Positions 22,287-25,953 of a stretch of DNA of 25,953 nucleotides are shown here, in pieces. Source of the DNA: RGIG3009 sp045653425 (lineage in GTDB: Bacteria; Bacillota; Clostridia; Oscillospirales; Acutalibacteraceae). Location: NCBI GenBank assembly GCA_045653425.1, contig JAZOLU010000021.1, positions 1 to 25,953 of the forward strand, in the 5' to 3' direction. Position 1 is the first letter of the stretch. Every line of letters starts with the position of its first letter. The notes under the pieces were generated by a model. That model had not been told where the DNA came from, made no database searches, and worked only from the letters and a program-made list of their open reading frames with translations. Both the position numbers and the translations under genes were made by a program.

Positions 22287-23087
22287 TTATTTTGCAATAA
22301 TGTTTTTGGCAATACCGTACTTTTCGGCCGCGGTTGTGACTTTGCCGTCGTCATACGCCTTTTTCCAGAACGTATTGAACTCAGTCACCAAATCACTGCC
22401 CTTGCGGAAACCAACACCGTAGTCCTCGGTGGTCAGTTCCACGGTGGTGGTCAGCGTGGGATAACTTGTACCCTCACCAATCATCGCACCGGCCATCAGC
22501 AAGTCGATTACGCACGCTTGCACACTACCGGACTGAACTTCCATCAGCGCACGCGCTTGGTCATCCACGGCGGTGTATTCAATGTTCAAAGCATCCAGTG
22601 CCTCGGCGCCCGCCGAACCCGATTCCACGGCAAACGTTAAAGTGCTCAAGCTTTCTTTGGTTGTGTAATTGGCAGCAATGTCCGATTTAACAACAACAAC
22701 CTGTGCGTTCTTGCAATACGGTTCGCTCACGCCCATCAAACCCTTAACTTCGTCGGTGATGGTCATACCGTTCCATACCACGTCAATGCTCTTGGTTTCC
22801 AGTTCCATTGCCTTCTTGCCCCAGTCGGCCAAAACCAAGAATTCTGCATCCACGCCCAGATACTTGGCAAACTCTTTCGCCATATCCGCGTCAAACCCTA
22901 CCCATTCGGTGCTGTCTTCCGTTTCTTTGTAATCCATCGGTGCAAAATCGGTAATACCAATAACCAGTTTACCCTTTTCCAGAACATACGCCTTGTCAGA
23001 CGTGTTTTCGTCCTTTTTCGCGGTGCAACCCGCAAAGCAGGTAACAATTAACAACGCCGCAAGGATAAGTGACAGTGCTTTTTTCAT
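22287..23087 (-). CDS. Amino acid ABC transporter substrate-binding lipoprotein, 266 aa
   Basis: A family-3 solute-binding protein that captures a polar amino acid outside the membrane. The start is the ATG at 23087, chosen because GAGAGGG lies about 9 nt upstream and the product then begins with a proper lipoprotein signal (MKKALSLILAALL...CFAGC, lipidated C21). The longer in-frame reading from 23123 begins at the -10 box of the promoter. Typical blocks: GFDADMAKEFAKYLGV, WGKKAMELETKSIDVVWNGMTITDEVK and the SEPYCKNAQVVVVK hinge. First gene of the operon with permease and ATPase. The usual Arg that grips the ligand carboxylate after the SEPY block is not obvious here, so ligand class is uncertain. 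Confidence 0.94.
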   Translation of the reverse strand: MKKALSLILAALLIVTCFAGCTAKKDENTSDKAYVLEKGKLVIGITDFAPMDYKETEDSTEWVGFDADMAKEFAKYLGVDAEFLVLADWGKKAMELETKSIDVVWNGMTITDEVKGLMGVSEPYCKNAQVVVVKSDIAANYTTKESLSTLTFAVESGSAGAEALDALNIEYTAVDDQARALMEVQSGSVQACVIDLLMAGAMIGEGTSYPTLTTTVELTTEDYGVGFRKGSDLVTEFNTFWKKAYDDGKVTTAAEKYGIAKNIIAK

Positions 23088-23121
23088 AATGAATAACCCT
23101 CTCTCGTTTCGTGTTGAGTTC

Positions 23122-23150
23122 ATTATACACTACCGCATTAGCAAAGTAAA
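23122..23150 (-). promoter_or_regulatory. Promoter of the amino acid ABC operon
   Basis: On the minus strand: TTTACT (23150-23145), 17-nt spacer, TATAAT (23127-23122). It lies about 35 nt before the binding-protein start. Confidence 0.7.
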
Positions 23151-23168
23151 GTGCAAAATTGACAGTTG

Positions 23169-23201
23169 CGCATAATTACAAATAAATTATAATATTATGC
23201 G
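23169..23201. repeat. AT-rich inverted repeat upstream of the ABC operon promoter
   Basis: CGCATAAT (23169-23176) and ATTATGCG (23194-23201), perfect 8-bp arms 17 nt apart in very AT-rich DNA. It lies about 20-50 bp upstream of the ABC operon -35 box and just after the EamA gene stop. It could be a regulator site or part of the end of the EamA transcript. Confidence 0.5.
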
Positions 23202-23219
23202 AATAATCTTGCGTTTATA

Positions 23220-24113
23220 TCAATTCTTTTTCAATTTGTGCGGTGTGGGCAGATTGGCCAGCGTTACGGCGCCGAACATTACCACGCAACCAAGGCCCTC
23301 GCGCAGGGTGAGCGTATCGCCCAATAGAGCCCAACCAAGCAGTACCGAAAATACGGATTCCAAACTCAGCAGCAGTGTCACCACCGTGGGGTTGGTGCCT
23401 TGTTGCGATACAATTTGAAGTGTATACGCAATGCCGCTGGAAAACACGCCGACGTATACTAACGGAAACCAGCAAGAAAGAATGGCGGTGAGATTGGGCT
23501 GCTCAAACACAAACATCAGCACCGTGCTGGTAACGGCAACCACCACCAACTGTGCACAGCAGAGGTGAATACCGTTAATATCGGGTAATCGGTCCACAAT
23601 CAGGATTTGCAACGCAAAAAACACCGCGCACAATAAAATGAGCGAGTCGCTGGCCTGAATGGCAAAGCCTTCGTTGATACACAATAAATACAGTCCAACC
23701 AGCGCAATAGCGGTGCTGGCCCACACAGTCAGCGAGGCGCGCCGATGGCAGAATAATCCGAATATCGGTACCAGTACCACGTACAACGAGGTGATAAACC
23801 CTGCTTTGCCGGCACTGGTGTCCGCCAATCCCGCTTGTTGAAGATTGGTGGCAATGGTCAACGCCAAGCCGCAAATTATGCCGCCCCACGCTAAGCGGCG
23901 GCGGTAACTTGAATCGCGTTTCGCGGGGGTGGGAATGCGCCGTCGGAGCAAAACAGACAGCAAGAACAGTGCCGCCGCGCCAATCCACGAACGGGTAGCC
24001 GTAAACGTGAAAGGTCCCATCACATCGGCACTCACGCTTTGCGCAATAAAGGCAGAACCCCATAAAAAGGCGGCAAGCAACGGGCACAGGGTACCCCGTA
24101 AGTGTTTGGACAT
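23220..24113 (-). CDS. EamA/DMT family permease, 297 aa
   Basis: A ten-helix drug/metabolite transporter superfamily protein made of two EamA repeats. Repeat 1 starts with PLLAAFLWGSAFIAQS and has the FTFTATRSWIGAAALFLLS segment; repeat 2 spans about residues 155-290 and contains FSSGIAYTLQIVSQQGTNPTVVTLLLSLESVFSVLLGWALLGDTL, the strongest family block. It ends with a lysine-rich tail (KLKKN). GAGG lies about 8 nt before the ATG. Members export or import amino acids, nucleosides and other metabolites; the substrate cannot be deduced. It is monocistronic as far as seen, with its own promoter divergent from the flippase gene. Confidence 0.93.
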   Translation of the reverse strand: MSKHLRGTLCPLLAAFLWGSAFIAQSVSADVMGPFTFTATRSWIGAAALFLLSVLLRRRIPTPAKRDSSYRRRLAWGGIICGLALTIATNLQQAGLADTSAGKAGFITSLYVVLVPIFGLFCHRRASLTVWASTAIALVGLYLLCINEGFAIQASDSLILLCAVFFALQILIVDRLPDINGIHLCCAQLVVVAVTSTVLMFVFEQPNLTAILSCWFPLVYVGVFSSGIAYTLQIVSQQGTNPTVVTLLLSLESVFSVLLGWALLGDTLTLREGLGCVVMFGAVTLANLPTPHKLKKN

Positions 24114-24147
24114 TGGTTTTCCTCACTTTCCAAAGGATGACCTCGAA

Positions 24148-24176
24148 AGGATACCACAGATAAAAGAAAAAAGCAA
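24148..24176 (-). promoter_or_regulatory. Promoter of the EamA gene
   Basis: On the minus strand: TTGCTT (24176-24171), 17-nt spacer, TATCCT (24153-24148). It sits 6 bp from the divergent flippase promoter, so the two -35 boxes nearly touch. Confidence 0.6.
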
Positions 24177-24182
24177 GAACAC

Positions 24183-24211
24183 TTGACAGTCCGCGGTTTT
24201 GTCGGTATGCT
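24183..24211 (+). promoter_or_regulatory. Promoter of the flippase gene
   Basis: TTGACA (24183-24188), 17-nt spacer, TATGCT (24206-24211), about 35 nt before the start codon. Confidence 0.8.
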
Positions 24212-24245
24212 ATATAAGGTAAAATAAAGGAGAGGAGTGTACTTT

Positions 24246-25628
24246 GTGGATAAATATAAGCGTTTGGTTTCCAATACGATGATTTTTGCCATTGGAACGT
24301 TCAGTTCCAAACTACTCTCCTTTTTTCTCACGCGATTGTATACCGAGGTGTTGGATAAGGCGCAATACGGTGTTACCGACCTTATCCAGCAAAGCGGCAA
24401 TCTTCTGTTGCCGTTGGTCACACTGGGCATTACCAACGCAGTGGTGCGTTTTGGGTTGGACAAAGGCGTGCGTAAAAGTGATGTGTTTACCACCGGGCTT
24501 TTGTCCTTGCTTTTCGGGGCGGTGCTGTTGTTGCTCATCAGTCCGTTGCTGGGTATGGTGGAATTACTGTCCGGTCATATTGGGTTGCTGTGCTTGTTTG
24601 TACTCGTATCGTCTTTGCGCTCATTGTGTGCCCAGTTTGTGCGCGCGCAAAATCGTGTAAAACTGTTTGCGGTTGACGGCATTTTGAGCACAGTCACCAC
24701 CATTCTGTTCAATGTGCTGTTTTTAGTGGTTCTCCGGTGGGGCGTGTTCGGTTACATTTTTTCCATTGTCTGTTCCGATGCACTGTCGGTCGTTTTTTTG
24801 TTTGTCACCGCCAAACTGCAACGCTACGTAGCACTGCGCGGGTTGGATTTCACACAATCACGCGCTATGCTCAAATACGCTATTCCGCTCATTCCCAATA
24901 CGGTTTTGTGGTGGGTCACCAACGTGTCGGACCGTTACATTGTGGCGGCGGTTTGCGGTGAAGCGGCCAACGGTATGTATGCGGCAGCATATAAAATACC
25001 GTCGTTAATTATGTTGGTGTCCGGCATTTTTATGGATGCGTGGCAAATTTCCGCCTTCACGGAAAAAGAGGGAAGAGACCGCTTTTATTCCAAAGTAATG
25101 TCCACTTATAGCGCGTTGTTGTTTGTTATGGCATCCGGCGTTATTTTGTGCGCCCGTTTTGTGCCGCATATTTTATTTGCCGAAAAGTTTTACGAAGCGT
25201 GGCGGTATATCCCCTTGTTGGTAGTGGCAATGGTGTTCACGTGTATGGTAAACTTCCTCGGCAGTATATATATGGTAGAAAAGAAGAGCGCGCGTTCCTT
25301 GCTCACGGCGGCTCTCAGTGCCGTCATCAACGTGGTGCTGAATGTGTGGTGGATTCCGCGCTTCGGCGTCAACGGTGCGGCGGCGGCCACGTTGGTGTGT
25401 TATTTGGTGGTGTTTGGTGTTCGCTTGTGGGATACGCGGCGGTATATCCGCATACAGTGGAATTATACTCGGTTGGTTTTGTGTACGGTGGTTGTACTGG
25501 TGCAAACCGTACTGTTGTTATTTGAGGTGCCGTTGTGGTTGCTGTGGGAAACGTTGTTGTTCGGCGTTGTTGCAGCGTTGTGCGGCAAAGGAATGTGCGA
25601 AAGTGTCGTTCGTTTGATTCGCCGATAA
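24246..25628 (+). CDS. Polysaccharide flippase / Wzx-like (MOP superfamily), 460 aa
   Basis: A multi-helix membrane protein of the polysaccharide biosynthesis/oligosaccharide flippase type, which moves lipid-linked sugars across the membrane. The N-terminus DKYKRLVSNTMIFAIGTFSSKLLSFFLTRLYTEVLDKAQYGVTDLIQ is the family hallmark, and ISDRYIV-like NVSDRYIVAAVCGEAANGMYAAAYKIP occurs near residue 225. About 12-14 hydrophobic segments are visible. GTG 24246 is chosen because the GAGGAG ending at 24237 is 8 nt upstream; the in-frame GTG at 24237 overlaps the ribosome binding site. No glycosyltransferase genes neighbour it; it stands alone before an rRNA operon. Its cargo (cell wall, capsule or teichoic-type polymer) is unknown. 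Confidence 0.9.
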   Translation: MDKYKRLVSNTMIFAIGTFSSKLLSFFLTRLYTEVLDKAQYGVTDLIQQSGNLLLPLVTLGITNAVVRFGLDKGVRKSDVFTTGLLSLLFGAVLLLLISPLLGMVELLSGHIGLLCLFVLVSSLRSLCAQFVRAQNRVKLFAVDGILSTVTTILFNVLFLVVLRWGVFGYIFSIVCSDALSVVFLFVTAKLQRYVALRGLDFTQSRAMLKYAIPLIPNTVLWWVTNVSDRYIVAAVCGEAANGMYAAAYKIPSLIMLVSGIFMDAWQISAFTEKEGRDRFYSKVMSTYSALLFVMASGVILCARFVPHILFAEKFYEAWRYIPLLVVAMVFTCMVNFLGSIYMVEKKSARSLLTAALSAVINVVLNVWWIPRFGVNGAAAATLVCYLVVFGVRLWDTRRYIRIQWNYTRLVLCTVVVLVQTVLLLFEVPLWLLWETLLFGVVAALCGKGMCESVVRLIRR

Positions 25629-25656
25629 TTTTTTGTTTTTTTACTAAAAAAGGTGT
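25629..25656 (+). promoter_or_regulatory. A/T-rich UP-like element of the rRNA promoter
   Basis: Uninterrupted T and A runs (TTTTTTGTTTTTTTACTAAAAAA) end just before the -35 box, where the RNA polymerase alpha subunit contacts strong rRNA promoters. The TTTTTT-ACT-AAAAAA segment might also act as a weak stop for the flippase transcript. Confidence 0.6.
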
Positions 25657-25685
25657 TGACAAAAGCAATTTTCGGTGATATTATA
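25657..25685 (+). promoter_or_regulatory. rRNA operon promoter
   Basis: TTGACA (25657-25662), 17-nt spacer, TATTAT (25680-25685). Transcription should begin near 25692, about 207 nt before 16S rRNA. Confidence 0.9.
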
Positions 25686-25690
25686 GTAAC

Positions 25691-25898
25691 ACTGTCCCCC
25701 AAAAATCGGGGCAGTGAATAGGACCTTGAAAATTAAACAATGCAAAGAGCAGAAATTAACTACCCGTTAATTTACAAACGGAAGAGAAAATCCGGGCGAT
25801 GGCGACATCGCAAAACAGAGAAACGCGCAAGCGTGAGAGAGCAGAAGAACGGCTCTGGAAATGATGTTGTTCCTGTCGAAAGGCAGGTTCACATACAA
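25691..25898 (+). other. rRNA leader region with hairpins and a boxA-like segment
   Basis: A hairpin at the very start of the transcript (CACTG-T-CCCC 25691-25700 with GGGG-CAGTG 25709-25717, one bulged T) is followed by TTGAAAATTAAACAA (25727-25741), similar to the antitermination boxA area of Firmicute rRNA leaders. Near the end CCTGTC-GAAA-GGCAGG (25872-25887) forms a tetraloop stem just before 16S. These elements probably serve antitermination and 16S 5' processing. No protein is encoded here. Confidence 0.65.
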
Positions 25899-25953
25899 TT
25901 TTTAGAGAGTTTGATCCTGGCTCAGGACGAACGCTGGCGGCGTGCCTAACACA
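25899..25953 (+). rRNA. 16S rRNA, 5' end (truncated by window)
   Basis: The universal 27F site AGAGTTTGATCCTGGCTCAG starts at 25906, which corresponds to E. coli position 8, so the mature end is near 25899 (uncertain by a few nt). It continues GACGAACGCTGGCGGCGTGCC and TAACACA, a pattern common in Clostridia. The rest of the operon lies beyond the window. Confidence 0.98.

Noticed and set aside
25740..25949. 69-aa plus-strand ORF
   Set aside because: It lies in the rRNA leader and runs into 16S rRNA.
1..25953. CRISPR arrays, insertion sequences, prophage, toxin-antitoxin or defence genes
   Set aside because: I looked for direct repeats, transposase-like proteins and known defence domains and saw none.

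Overview
The window looks like chromosomal DNA of a spore-forming clostridial Firmicute, probably Oscillospiraceae/Ruminococcaceae-like. The basis is a sipL/spoVM pair, rny-ymdB and tepA-spoIIIE neighbourhoods, strong AGGAGG ribosome binding sites, use of GTG and TTG starts, TTGACA/TATAAT-type promoters, lipobox lipoproteins without an outer membrane system, and a 16S rRNA 5' end reading ...GTGCCTAACACA. The genus cannot be fixed from the sequence. I see no phage, insertion sequence, CRISPR array or tRNA; this is core-like DNA.

Layout. 1-2090: spore-envelope block, with a 49-aa membrane protein, a 29-aa SpoVM (too short for normal ORF calling), a strong terminator, a sigma-E-like promoter and sipL (SPOCS + LysM). 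2141-6227: an M3 oligopeptidase and an orphan family-5 solute-binding lipoprotein. 6228-8953: a long regulated-looking leader, then rny (RNase Y) and ymdB. 8960-14107 (+): tepA, spoIIIE/ftsK, a ComEC-like metallo-beta-lactamase-fold protein, a 61-aa membrane protein and tcdA. 14157-16969 (-): a Ca2+-type P-ATPase. 17039-17773 (+): a PRTase-like protein with a degenerate PRPP loop. 17816-20752 (+): a possible structured leader, then an MFS/GPH-type transporter, a glycerophosphodiesterase-like protein and trmO in a tight operon. 20765-23150 (-): a polar amino-acid ABC importer (binding protein, permease, ATPase). 23220-24176 (-): an EamA permease, divergent from 24183-25628 (+), a polysaccharide flippase. 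25629-25953: UP-like tract, strong promoter and leader of an rRNA operon, ending about 55 nt into 16S rRNA.

How the genes relate. SpoVM and SipL belong to the basal layer of the spore coat; in known systems both work with SpoIVA, which is not in this window. SpoIIIE pumps DNA into the forespore and sits behind TepA as in Bacillus. RNase Y and YmdB are a conserved RNA-turnover/signalling pair. TcdA and TrmO, about 6 kb apart, both act on t6A37 of tRNA. Gene ends are marked by clean GC hairpins, several placed between convergent genes. The main unusual points are the overlooked spoVM, the 49-aa gene in front of it, the inverted repeat inside the rny promoter, the PRTase lacking the acidic pair of its signature, and the paired 8-bp repeats in front of the MFS gene.
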